From contig CM077600.1 of assembly GCA_039654915.1 (NCBI GenBank), forward strand, positions 70,379,992 to 70,443,991: 64,000 bases of DNA. Reading direction: 5' to 3'. Shown here piece after piece: positions 23,112 to 35,356 of the stretch. How positions within the stretch are numbered: position 1 is the first letter of the stretch; the number at the start of each line of letters is the position of its first letter. Origin of the DNA: Aquilaria yunnanensis. Lineage: Eukaryota; Streptophyta; Magnoliopsida; Malvales; Thymelaeaceae. Below the pieces are notes generated by a model that made no database searches, was not told where the DNA came from, and was given only the letters and a program-made list of their open reading frames with translations. Made by a program: the position numbers and the translations under genes.

Positions 23112-24037
23112 TGTTCAATTTCAGGAGCCAAACAAGTGCAGTGGAATTTAACTGAAACCCTCCAGTATCCAAGTGAACCATGGTAAATCAGGTGTTCAAA
23201 AATTTTCACAGCTAATTCGGTTGAGATATTGCACCCAACTGTATTGTCGAATCACAAAAACCTGAATAGTTGACGTGTTCAATCTCTCTATGGTATCTAC
23301 AAGAGCTTCTCAGGATCATCGCGCTTCCACCACATCCCAGCAGATGCGTTTCTCTTGCGCTCACAGTGCTAGCTTGCGTCCTCCAAGGAAATTGCAAGAG
23401 AAGAGTGCAGCTGTTCTCTTTGGGAGGCTACGGCAAAAGCTATAAATTTCTCACTAAAAGTTATATTTATAGTGACACTCAACTTCCTGGCCTAATAGGT
23501 TTCAAAGCCCTAATCCAATTAGGCTTTAATTTTGGTCTTAATAATTGCTCAACGTTTGGGCCGATTATTAATAAGAAATTATTATGAAACCATAACCCAA
23601 ATTATTAGCCCATGCACTCTAATAATCCAATTAGCTCCATGTGTGTGACCTAATAGGCTCTTACCACGTTGGCAATGATCATAAATCACATTTATGATCA
23701 TAAGCAATGAGCGGTGTCTAGCAACACATCATTGCTGCCCAGGTGACAAGATTGTCAGTAATTCGACTAAACCTTTATGATCATTACCCATATATGCCAT
23801 TGTCCCTTTGTTCAAGATATAAAGACTAGGCACGAGACATGGAATGTGTCACTCTCATATAGCCTAATCTTTGGTTTCTTGATTACCGAGTAGACTTACT
23901 TAAACTAATGAAATTGATATCGTATATCAACTCATCCGAGCATGTCCATGCATTTTCTAAGTCTCACTTTATCGAGGGGCTAGAAGATATCACTCCCGTT
24001 ACATAGGACGGACAAATCCCATCTTGATAATACAAAT
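23112..24037 (-). repeat. Family-A solo LTR A4, left part
   Basis: A family-A LTR in reverse starting tgttcaatttcagg (mutated end), with the hairpin at 23676-23700. It is cut at 24037 by Tat-1 (target CAAAT at 24033-24037) and continues at 48922-49409. The two parts total 1414 bp, the normal LTR length. TGGAT flanks it at 23107-23111 and 49410-49414, so it is a solo LTR left by recombination. Confidence 0.92.
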
Positions 24038-24886
24038 TAATTCCCGCTGGCATGCTTGTTGTGTGACATAGTGGCCTGAGGTAGGGACTTTCAGTATGAA
24101 GATGTTTGAATAAGAGACTCTTGATAAGAGGGTGGCTGCAAGACTTAGAAAAATAAGGGTTAGAGACTCCCCAGAATGTGTTTCCGGGGTAAAAGCCTCT
24201 GACACCCAAGTCAGTATTTGGGAAATAAGGAGTAGGAAGTAGAGAGTTATGTGTCCCTTACCAAGGTTACTCCCAGGTATTTATAGGAAGGCGTAGGAAG
24301 AAGGCCCTTTGACACAACACACTTAGATTATGACACGTGTTCGGTCAGATGCGATTCCTACCTTCGTAGGTGGGTATCTCTTGCTGGCCCTAGCCCCGTT
24401 CTGGCAAGAGGTCAGGGCCGTGTGGGAGGTCTCTGTGTCAGAGGCGTGTGCGAGGTCCCTGTGTCAAAGGCTCTAACCATTTTTGTCGCATCTTTGCAAG
24501 ACCCCTTCGGATTATAAGACCTACTTCTGCAAGATATCATCACCGAGGGCCGTCATGATAAGTTCTTCGATAGAACATGGCACCTTTGGGAGACATTCTC
24601 CTTTGCCGAGGATGGGGAATTATTCTTCCGAGGTCAGTAGGTTCATAAAACCCAAGGGTGGTGAAAGACACTTCCCCAAAGTTGGTCATGTCACCCAACA
24701 GAGGTCAATCATGCTATTTCCTGAGGTCGGTGGTGGGTCACCAAGGTCAGGGAGCCAAGCATAGTGCGAGGCCCCCTCTCCCGAGGTTGGTTACTCTTCC
24801 TTTTGGAGGGTGGTGTTGGTCCTTCTAGAGGGTGGTGCTCACCAGACAACCTGGGAATTCTAAGGGTAATAGCCCTTTGGCTATCA
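24038..24886 (-). repeat. Tat-1 3' LTR (849 bp)
   Basis: Matches 48144-48916, which lacks about 76 bp present here. Its left end has decayed (taattcccgctggc against tgatgctcgctggc). The right end, ggctatca, carries the family's terminal hairpin (tagccctttggcta). A CACGTG box sits near 24346. Confidence 0.9.
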
Positions 24887-25355
24887 CTTGCCCCCCTTGG
24901 AAAGCTGAAGTTGTTTCTTCGGTGCCCTAGTATTTGCGAGTGTTTTCTAGGACTGGCAGGTGTCTTACTGAACTTTTTTGACCGAGGTCAACTTCTTCAG
25001 ATGAGAGTTCCTCCCTAGCTCCGAACACCTTTTCTAGCCAAGGTAGCAGTATTTGCTTTTTCAGAAGAGCTTTTGGTGTTCCCAAGGTTACTTTTTTATC
25101 CGAAGTGTGTACTTGTCTCTTTTATTGCCTGCTAGTGAATCGTCATATCTTCTGGACAGATAGGCACGTCCCCTCGAGAATGACTTTCATAGGCCAGGCA
25201 GTTGTCAGAGAACGTGCCCTCGTTTCCCATGATGATTGACACGTGTCAGCTAGTGAGTGGTGAATAGTCACGTCGATTACAATAATTGCGTCTCTTCACC
25301 TTCGAGGAGTAATTATGGCAACGCTTCGCCTGCCTCCTTCAGTCTATATAAACAC
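24887..25355 (+). promoter_or_regulatory. PPT of Tat-1 and antisense-gene promoter, cut by A3
   Basis: The first 12 bases are the complement of the element's polypurine tract (sense AAGGGGGGCAAG). Reading rightward there is a G-box CACGTG at 25240-25245 and a TATA box TATATAAA at 25345-25352, about 100 bp apart. Tat-2 has the same pair at 54079 and 54215. Copia A3 is inserted three bases after this TATA box, separating it from the antisense gene at 37013. Promoter function is inferred from position and conservation. Confidence 0.65.
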
Positions 25356-26404
25356 TGTTAGTGTTGTGCCCGAAAAGCCAATCATGAGATGATTTTATTT
25401 TTGCACATTGAGTCATGATATTTTATTGAGGCATTAATCCAACAATTATATTTGTTGTTTTGTTTCTGCGTAACGTAATAAACATAATTGTAACCCTAGA
25501 ATAATGATATTCTTAAACGTCCCTAGTCTAGTATTATTGTGGAGCGGGTTGCAATAAAACATAACGACAAGCATATGTGGAGATTAATATGAGATATGTA
25601 GTCTACATATGGGTACAAGTTGGAGAACTTGTGTACTGGACCGACCCACCATGAGAACACTACATGGATCGTTATATGAGTGTCATAAGTGATTCTCATA
25701 GTGATCATGGTATATGTAGTCCTTCGACCTAAGATCATCAAGGTTCCCTACATGTGAGTCACATACTTTGATACTTTCCTTTGTTGCTCGTAACTGAGTG
25801 GACTTGAAGGAGGTCATTGGGTATGTCACATATCATGCGGAGAGATTTGTATGATCAAGATGGTATTTGTCCCTCCTACATAACGGGAGTGATATCTTCG
25901 GGCCCCTTGATAGAGTGAGACTTAGAAAATGCATGGCCATGCTCGGATGAGTTGATATACGATAACAATGTCATCAGCTTAAGTTAGTCTACTCGGTAAT
26001 CAAGAAACCAAAGATTGGGCTATATGAGAGTGACACATTCCATGTTTGGTGCTTAGTCTTGATATCTTGGACAAAGGGACAATGGAATATATCAGTGATG
26101 ATCATAAAGGTTTAGTCGAATCACCGACAATCTTGTTACTTCGGTAGCAATGATGTGTTGCTAGACAGCGCTCATTGCTTATGATCATAAATGTGATTTA
26201 TGATCATTGCCAACGTGGCAAGAGCCTATTGGGTCGCACACATAGAGCTATTTGGATCATTAGAGTGCATGGGCTAATTATTTGGGTTATGGTTTCACTT
26301 TAAGTTTGTATTAATAATGGGCCAAAGAGTTAAGCCATTATTAAGCCCGAAATTAAGTCCTAATTGGATTAAGGCTTTGAAACCCATTAGGCCTGGAAGT
26401 TGAG
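25356..26404 (+). repeat. Copia A3 5' LTR, upstream part
   Basis: Starts TGTTAGTGTTGTGCCC. The hairpin lies at 26182-26206. The LTR is interrupted at 26404 by element X, with target duplication TTGAG at 26400-26404, and continues at 29509. The break lies in U3, a few bases upstream of the TATA box. Confidence 0.93.
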
Positions 26405-29400
26405 TGTGACCGCCCTCGAAGCTATAAGTCTAATCAGCCAGGTAATTAGTTAATTTAATAAATTACACCTCAGATAATTTATTTGCAAGCTAAGTCTCGG
26501 TGATTTAGGGTCTAGTAGTTAAAAATGAATAAAATTGATCATTTAAGCAAACCGGGCCAAGAAGGGCATTTTGGTCATTTCACATAATTACCCATTTTTA
26601 TGGCATGGTTGATTAGAGCATGAGAAAATATTAAATTTGAGGTATCACAATTTTTCGTGATTTCCGCTCTATCATCGTGACTTTGTGAATTGACTAGATT
26701 GTCTTTAAGTGGTTTATATGTAACCTTGATAAATGTAGGGACAAAATGGAATATAACTGAAAGGATGGGACTGGCCGCGTATTTATATCTATGAAGGAAC
26801 CAGGCGCGGTGTAATACCAATTTTGGTCCTTAACTTCTCCGCGTGTTACGAATAAACCCAAATTTCCTGGAGAGTACAAAGACAGCACCATGTGCGTGGC
26901 ATGTGCAATTAAAGCCTACATAAGTTGACTTCCCATTAATTGCTCGGCCATCTTCTTCCACCTTCGTCTCCAGACCACCAAAACCTCTCTTTCTATCCAA
27001 ACACCATAGCTAAACCATATCCAAGCTCCAATCCATCAAATCCAAGCACAAATAAGCAAGATTTTGAAGGAAAATCAAGATTTGTGCTATCCTAAGCTAG
27101 GATTTGTTGCTTCTTGTCTGAGTAAGTTTGGTTTTATTATTTCCCCTATTTTTGAGCTATAGTTTAACTCTGTAAATTCTGGAAATTAATGTTAGACTTG
27201 GTTTTTGAGAGAAATCAAAGGTGCTCAACATGTTTGAAGGTGTTTATGAGCTTATCCATGGTTAATTTTGCTCCTATGGTGTAGTTTTCATCATCTTTGA
27301 ATTTCTGGCACTATTCATGCAATTTTTATGAAATAAATCATGGCTGGGATTGTTGTTTGATATGTTTCCTAGCTTTAAGAAGTAATTTGAGATGCCAATG
27401 AGCTAAAACCCAAAAAGAACTAAGGCTGGAATTTTTGTGTAGCCGAAACCGTGAGTGTTGAGCTAAGTATGATTTAATTCTTTTATAACCAGCCATAATT
27501 TCGTGTTCCAAGGGTTTTGGTAGCTCAATAAGGTTATTTTCTTACTTATGAACTGGTATTTTAAGGCCAGGAAATGGGAGAAAAGGTGTTGGGCAGTGAA
27601 ATACACATAGAAACCATGTTGTGCATTTAAGGTGCATTAGTTAAGAGCTTGTGGAATTAATTTTGTTCCAGCTAGGAGCTGCTGGTTTTAATGGTTTAAA
27701 TTAATTCTAGATGATGTTATCTTGCTTATGATTTGGTGTTTAAAAGCTAAGAAGCAAGAGAACATTTATTTGGAAGTGAATCGCCCATGAATGCCATGAA
27801 TATGCATTAAGGTGGAGTTTTGGTGTTGCTGTAATTGTAGTTACTTCCAAGAATAAACTGTATTATTACCGTATTTTTGGTGGCTTTTGGTGGTGATACT
27901 CTTGCTTATACACTAGTATACAATGCATAAAAATTAAGAGAGCAAGATTTAGGTTGCTTTTATGCTATTAAAAGTGTAAAGAACCGCAAGATAGGCAAAC
28001 CGGAGATAGAAAATTCTGGGCAGTTGGTGGTTGTTTCATGGGCTGTTTTCAAGTGTTAAAATTGATAAATTGTGCTTAAAATGATCAATATAGGTTCTGG
28101 GAATAAGCTACTAAAAGATGGCCTAAGTTTGGGTTGAAACCGAGACAAAAAGGCTAAGTACTTGAAGCTTGCAAATTAAGTTATCTAAGGTAAGGGTTAT
28201 TTAATTTGTATGCTTATGTGTTAAATAAATTTGGCTATGATACTTGTATATCAAATGGCTGAATTATGGATAAATTTAACAAGCATATGATTTGAGTATT
28301 GATGGCTATTTGAGAAGCTTATATGATTGGGTTTGGTAAGAAACCAAACTATGAAGTGCATATGAAGTGTGTAAGTGCATAATTGTAAACTTATATCTAT
28401 AGGCAAAATGGACCTTGATATGGTCTAATTTACGGTGAGTATGACGGGTTAGGAACCTACGATACCTAAGGTCACAATGATGGGCTAAGACCTGGATAGA
28501 CCTAAGAGGGGGAGGTGTCCTTAACCACTCACGAAACCTGATAAAGGTAGCACTAACACATGCACTAAATAAGCAAATAGTCCACTCCTGTACATAAAAT
28601 AAGGGATATTAACAAATACTAAGAAGCTTTCAAAGCAGTATTTGTATGGACAAGTTGGACTTGTCAATTGAAGGACAATTGAGTAAAGGAATTGTGGGAA
28701 CTAGCTACTCCCATAATTATTGGCCAATAATACGAGTTCCTAGCACTATGACTTGAGCTCAAGTGCACTATGCATATATCGACATCCTTATGGATAATAT
28801 GCACGGTCCTATATTGTTGATTTTCTTGCAGGTTATAACCCTTACTGAGAACTTTTGGTTCTCACATCCCTTACATATTTTGTGTGCAGATACTGGTGGA
28901 CCTGGGGCTAATAACCAATAAAGAAACTGGTTGTTAGTATTTTGATACCAGGTGTGCAGAAGTTAATTAATATTGTACATTATTATTAAGTTTCTTTCTT
29001 GCAGGTTCCTAATTACTGGAATACTAACTTACTGGCCTTTGTTGTACAGAGGCAAGAAATAGGGAATACCTGAACACTGTAGTGACCCCTTTTTGGCAGT
29101 GTAACTCAGGTGGGATTGGATCCCAAGATTCTCAGTGTGCAGCATATGTATAACACTTTTGCGTATGATGTATATATATGTGTGTGGAAGTTATGCCTCT
29201 GGTAAATGCTATGGAACTAGTGGTTGTGTTCCCTAGTAGCTTGTATGGATTCACGATGCATAATATTATGTTTTATATAAATGCATGTTTGAAGTGCTGG
29301 CCAGCTGCATCGATTATATCTTATTTTTATGGTCATTCACCTACAGCCATAGTAAGGCATAGTATAAAACAGTATTGCATTAAGGATTTAATATATTAAC

Positions 29401-29503
29401 AGGCCCACTAAGGACAAATTTACATAGGCCTAACACTGAATAAGTGTAAGGTTCCTGGGGTCCCATATGACTTAAATAGGATTAAGGTTCAAGGCCTGTG
29501 ACA
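26405..29503 (+). mobile_element. Putative giant solo LTR X (3.1 kb)
   Basis: Starts TGTGACCGCCC and ends GGCCTGTGACA (TG...CA), flanked by the 5-bp duplication TTGAG at 26400-26404 and 29504-29508. No ORF above about 80 codons and no gag or pol motif were seen, and no internal direct LTR pair, so a solo LTR fits best. Shared phrases link it to F: a start of the form TGTkAysGCCCT, an end of the form caagg...ggcc...gtg, and a late segment ttgcaggt...cccttaytgaga. The phrase aagggcattttggtcattt is of a kind common in LTRs of plant chromoviruses, but the lineage is a guess. Confidence 0.7.
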
Positions 29504-29508
29504 TTGAG

Positions 29509-29876
29509 TCTCACTATAAATACAACTTCTAGTGAGAAATTCGCAGGTCTCCTTGCCGTAGCCTCCCAAAAGGACAGCCGCACTCTTCTCTTGCAATTCC
29601 TTGGAGGACGCAAGCCAGCACTGCGAACGCAAGAAAAACGCATCTACCGGGACGTGGTGGAAGTGTGGTGATCCCCGAGAGGCTCGTGTGGATACCATAA
29701 AGAGCTTGAACACGTCAACTGTTCAGGTTTTTTGATTCGACTCTACAGTTGAGTGAGAGATCTCAACCGAAAATTAGGTATGAAAATTTTTGAACACCCG
29801 GTTTACCCCGTTTCACTTGGATCTTGGAGGGTTTCGGTTAAATTCCGCTGCGCTGTTTGGCTCCCAAAACCCATCA
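29509..29876 (+). repeat. Copia A3 5' LTR, downstream part
   Basis: Resumes the A3 LTR with the TATA box TATAAATA at 29515-29522, only a few bases after element X. It ends in ctcccaaaacccatca at 29876. Confidence 0.93.
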
Positions 29877-29877
29877 G

Positions 29878-29889
29878 TGGTATCAGAGC
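29878..29889 (+). other. Primer-binding site of Copia A3
   Basis: tggtatcagagc, one base after the LTR end; initiator Met-tRNA type. Confidence 0.93.
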
Positions 29890-31399
29890 TACTGGTGAAA
29901 CCCTAAATCGGGATTGAATGTTGAATCGCATGATGTTATGGGTTCGGTTGCTTTTCGGCCATGATTAATTAGATTAATTCATGATGCTTGAAATCGGAAC
30001 TCATAATGAACATATGACATAGATGAAGAAACAACACTAATTGGTTATTGAGATTAACACGAAATTGATAGGTATGAGATACCTATATGGATTAGGATTC
30101 TTGCAATAGTTGCAAAAACCCTAGCTTTGTTTAGATTCGGCTCGTTCGGGCCCTGAAAGTAAGGTATTTTTGGTGGCTTGAATGGAGGAGTCTCAGGTGC
30201 CTACTTTCTTGAAATTGAAGATTTCGGGCTAAGCAATTGTAAGACAATTTTTTGTGCCGGGGGGCACTGCCCCCACGCCCCCCGCAAGGGCAGCTCTCCT
30301 TGACGCCATCCACTGACTGGTCAGCGGGACCGCCGTATGCGAAGTGCCACATAAATAAAAACTCGTTAATCAACGCGCAAAAATTGGCATGCATCTTTGT
30401 TGAATGAGATTTGACATGATATGCTGATTGGTGTTTGAAGCATGGTGCATGGTTATAGCACTTGATTGGTTGTACTTGTAAATACGGCCTGTGAGTCGTG
30501 CCTTTTCTTATCACTGTCATTGTACATTCTCTTCTCACCTTACTCTCCTCGAATGTAACTCGAGGTTTCTATTATTGATGTAATGGTGCATTATGGGATC
30601 ATCCAAGGTGATATGTCCAAGGATCATCCAAGGTGGTATGTCCAAGGAGGTGACAACAAAAGGGCAGCCAAGAATGGAAGAGAAGGAGCTTGTGAAGACT
30701 ATTTTCTTTTCTTAGGCTTTTATGATATTCTCATTGGCTTGAGAATATCGCATAATTTGGGCTATAACCATGTCACATTTATTTCTTGTAAGCATGAGAT
30801 GCATGTTTTATATTTGTATGTGATGCATGTATAAAACAATCGGAGATAACAAATTGGTGAGATCAAAAGAAAAATCCCTCAAACAAATATTAAGTCATTA
30901 AATGTGATGCCTTCCAAATGTTGGCACTCGTCAAGACTTTGATCAACATTAGGTGGGTTTGCCAAAGTAAAGCACCTATGTTCATCTTGGTAAGGCGTGA
31001 TGGGATAATAGTGATATCCAAATTGCTAACTTTGGGTCCGACTTAACTAAGTCATCCTAATAGGATTAGGGACTTAGAGGCAAAGAGTTGGGCTTAAGCT
31101 CATGGGATGAGCTTGGACAAGTGTTGTTCACCCAACTATCCAAGAGTTGCATAAGATGCAATTGGCAAGGAGTTGCCTACCTAAATAGCTGTAACTTGAG
31201 AGAAAAGCCAAAGCTGACTCAGGTTGTGGTCAAATATGGATCTTGGCCCACTAGAATACCTTAGCACCGAGGTGTTCCGAAATAATATCGAGGGTTATTA
31301 TTTTGAGGAAAATAGTGGGAGTATCATTTAATAAAAGTGCTTATTAAATGAATTAAAATACATGAGTCTTACACTGCATATTTACTGTTGTAGATAACC
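29890..31399 (+). other. Untranslated leader of Copia A3
   Basis: This stretch precedes gag and aligns with the A2 leader. A G/C-rich segment of about 75 bp near 30250-30325, absent from A2, contains a perfect palindrome GGGGGCA-C-TGCCCCC at 30260-30274. Minus-strand open frame 30131-30538 overlaps this region but is not conserved in A2. Confidence 0.75.
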
Positions 31400-34300
31400 A
31401 GGGCACAAAACACATCGACACTTTCGTTGCGATCGATCCTTGAGAAGGAAAAACTGAATGGGACCAACTTTCTCAAATGGTACTGAAACTTGAGGATAGT
31501 CCTCAAACAAGAGAGAAAGGCTTATGTCCTAGAGAAGACAATTCCAAATGAGCCTGCTGCCACTGCTCCAAGAGCTAAAAGGGATGCTCACAAGAAGCAT
31601 TCTGATGATGCTTTGGATGTTGCATGCCTCATGCTTATTACCATGGAATCTGAGCTTCAGAAGCAACATGAGAACATGGGGGCGTTCGATATGATTAAAC
31701 ATCTCAAAATGCTTTTCCAATAGCAAGCTAGGCATGAGAGGTTTGAGACCTCTAAGGCATTGTTTCAGTGCAAGATGTCTGAGGGAAGTCCCGTGGGTCC
31801 TCATGTGCTTAAGATGATTGGGTACATTGACAATCTTGAGAATTTGGTATTTGCTCTTCAGAAAGAGCTGGCTATTGATGTAGTCTTGCAATTGTTGCCT
31901 GAAAGCTATAGTTAGTTCGTCTTGAACTATAACATGAACGACCTAAACAAGTTCCTCCCTGAATTGCTCAACATGTTGAGAACTGCTGAGCAAAACATTA
32001 AGAAGGCTAAGCCCATTTTGATGGTTCAAAAGGGCAAGGGAAAGGGAAAAGCCAACAAGAAGAAGGATAAAGCTAATGGAAAGTCCAATGCTAGTTCTTC
32101 TTCAGTTGCACTGAAACCAAAGGGTGGTGTGGCAAAGGAAGGGGAGTGCTTCCATTGTAAGCAACCTGGACACTGGAAGTGTAACTGCAAGCTCTATCTT
32201 GAAGAACTTGCTAAGGAAAAGGGAAGTAAGACTTCCACTTTAGGTATTCTTGTTATAGAGGCTAACTTTTCTACTTCCTAATCTTGGGTATTGGATACTG
32301 GATATGGATCTCACATTTGTGCAAATGTGCAGGATCTAAGTAGAAGTAGAAGATTGGCCCGAGGTGAAGTGGACCTACGTGTTGGAAATGGAGCAAGGGT
32401 TGCTGCCTTAGCCGTAGGGACTTATGTTCTCACTTTACCTAGTGGATTAGTTTTAGAATTAGACAACTGCTACTTTGTGCCTACTATTAGTAGAAATTTG
32501 ATTTCTGTTTCTTGTTTGGACAAGAAAGGTTTTTCATTTATAATAAAGGACAAATGTTGTTCTATTTATTTGAATGAAATATTTTATGGTAGTGCTCAAC
32601 TTAGCAATGGGTTGTATGTTCTAGACCTCGAAGATCCAATCTATAATGTGAATACCAAGAGGGTCAGATTAAATGATTCGAACCCGACCTATCTCTGGCA
32701 CTATGGCTTGGGCCATATAAATGAGACCCGCATGTCCAAGCTCCATAAGGATGGACTCTTGGACTCATTTGATTTTGAATCATATGAGACATGTGAGTCA
32801 TGTTTGTTGGGCAAGATGACCAAAGCCCCATTCACAGGGCAAAGTGAAAGGGCTAATGACTTACTAGGACTCATACATAGTGATGTATGTGGCCCTATGT
32901 CTACACAAGCTAGAGGAGGTTTCCAATACTTCATTACTTTCACTGATGACTTCAGCAGATATGGCTATGTGTATCTCATGAGACATAAGTCAGAATCCTG
33001 TGAAAGGTTCAAAGAATTCAGGAATGAAGTAGAGAATCAACTCGGGAAGAGTATTAAAGTGCTTCAATCAGATCGAGGTGGAGAGTACTTGGATCGAGAA
33101 TTCCTTGACTATTTGAAGGAGTGTGGTATAGTATCACAACTCACTCCACCAGGTACACCTCAATGGAATGGTGTATCTGAAAGGAGAAATCGAACTCTAT
33201 TAGACATGGTTCGCTCCATGATGAGTCAAGTTGACCTTCCAAACTCCTTTTGGGGACATGCTCTAGAGACAACTGCTTTTACACTAAACTGAGTTCCATC
33301 TAAATCGGTTCAAAAGACACCATATGAGATATGGAGTGGGAGGTGTCCCAATTTGTCTTTTATGAAGATTTGGGGCTGTGACGCTTATGTGAAACTTCAA
33401 TCCTCTGACAAACTAGGGCCCAAATCTCAAAAATGTCTTTTTGTTGGGTATCCCAAAGAAACAAAGGGTTACTATTTCTACAATCCTTCTGAGCAAAAAG
33501 TGTTTGTTGCTCGAACTGGTGTCTTTTTGGAGAAAAAGTTTATCTCTAAATGAACTAGTGGGAGGAAAGTAGAACTTGAAGAAATTCAAGAACAACAAGG
33601 AGACATCGAACTTGAACAGACACCGCAAGATGTTGTTCAAGAGTCTGTTCCTGTAGCACAAAGCCCACGTAGGTCTGGTAGGATTCGGCGTGAGCCCGAA
33701 AGATACGGATTTCTCGTGACTCACACCGGTGATGTGATGCTCATGGATCAGGATGAGCCCACAACCTACCAACAAGCTATGTCGGGGCCTGACTCTGATA
33801 GGTGGCTAGTGGCCATGAAATCTGAGATGGAATCCATGTATGAAAACCAAGTATGGACTTTGGTTGACCCACCTGAAAGGGTAAAACCTATAGGGTGCAA
33901 ATGGGTTTTCAAGAAGAAAACTGACATGGATGGTAATGTGATTACCTTTAAGGGACGATTGGTTGCAAAAGGTTTCAAGCAAATTCATGGTATTGACTAT
34001 GATGAAACTTTTTCACCAGTTGCTATGCTTAAATCCATCTGAATTTTATTTGCTATTGCTGCACACTATGATTATGAGATATGGCAAATGGATGTCAAAA
34101 CTGCATTCCTAAATGGAAAGCTACTTGAGGATGTGTACATGACACAACCTGTGGGTTTTGTCACTCCTGAGAATGCCAATAAAGTGTACAGGTTGCAAAG
34201 GTCCATTTATGGACTGAAGCAAGCTTCTTGAAGTTGGAATCTTCATTTTGATGATGCAAGCAAAGAGTTTGGTTTTATCAAAAATGAAGATGAACCTTGT

Positions 34301-35356
34301 GTCTACAAGAAGGTTAGTGGGAGCGCTATGGTTTTCTTGGTGTTGTATGTAAATGACATACTACTCATCGGAAATGACATTCCTGAGCTACAGTCTGTGA
34401 AGACTTGGCTAGGGAAATGTTTCTCTATGAAGGACTTGGGTGAAGCAGCCTATGTGTTAGGCATCAGGATCTATAGAGATAGATCTAGAAAGCTTCTTGG
34501 CCTAAGTCAAAGTACATATATTGACAAGGTGCTAAAGAGGTTTAGCATGCAAGATTCCAAGAAAGGATTCTTGCCCATGTCACATGGCATCACTCTTTCT
34601 AGATCTCAGTGTCCGAGTACACCCGAGGAGAGAGAGCGCATGAGTAAGATTCCATATGCCTCAGCAATTGGATCTATCATGTATGCCATGATATGTACTC
34701 ATCCCGATGTCTCATATGCTTTGAGCATGACGAATAGGTACGAATCAAACCCCGGTGAGAGTCACTGGACAGCTGTTAAGAACATCCTTAAGTACTTATG
34801 AAGGACTAAGGATGCATTCTTGGTCTTTGGAGGTGAAGATGAGCTCATTGTAAGGGGTTACACCGATGCAAGCTTCCAATCTGATAAGGATGATTTTAAA
34901 TCGCAATCTGGTTATGTGTTTTGTATTTGTGGTGGTGTTGTCAGCTGGAAGAGTTCAAACCAAGAGACAGTAGCTGACACTACAATAGAATCTGAGTACA
35001 TTGCCGCCTCTGATGCTGTGAAGGAGGCAGTTTGGATCAAGAAGTTCATCACTGAACTTGGAGTGGTTCCAAGCATTACCAACCCAATAGAGCTCTATTG
35101 TGACAACAATGGAGCAATCGCACAGGCTAAGGCACCTCGATCTCACCAGCGATCCAAACATATACTCCGACGTTATCTTCTCATCAGGGAGATCATCGAG
35201 AGGGGTGATGTAAGGATATGCAGGACTTCGACAGACAGCAACATTGCTGATCCACTGACAAAGCCCCTTACACCACAGAAGCATGATAGCCATTCTAGGT
35301 CCATCGGTATTAGATACATGGATGATTGGCTTTTAGTGCAAGTGGGAGATTGTTAG
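31400..35356 (+). pseudogene. Copia A3 gag-pol, many lesions
   Basis: Collinear with A2. The start codon is changed to AGG at 31400-31402. Stops include TAG near 31721, TAG near 31913, TAA at 32279-32281, TGA near 33290, TGA at 33551-33553, TGA near 34040 and TGA near 34228. Zinc knuckle CFHCKQPGHWKCNC, protease LDTGYGSH, integrase FTDDFSRY and QSDRGGEYL, and RNase H segments remain readable. The RT motif is YVND (AAT at 34352-34354), as in A2. The frame ends ADPLTKPL... and closes at TAG 35354-35356, inside the LTR. Confidence 0.93.

Noticed and set aside
28800..29100. Possible exon-intron structure (several ttgcag acceptor-like words) in X
   Set aside because: No open frame links them and a similar block occurs in F, so it is LTR sequence and not a gene.
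30131..30538. 135-codon minus-strand ORF in the A3 leader
   Set aside because: The equivalent A2 leader gives only a 78-codon shorter frame and lacks the middle segment; no conserved motif.
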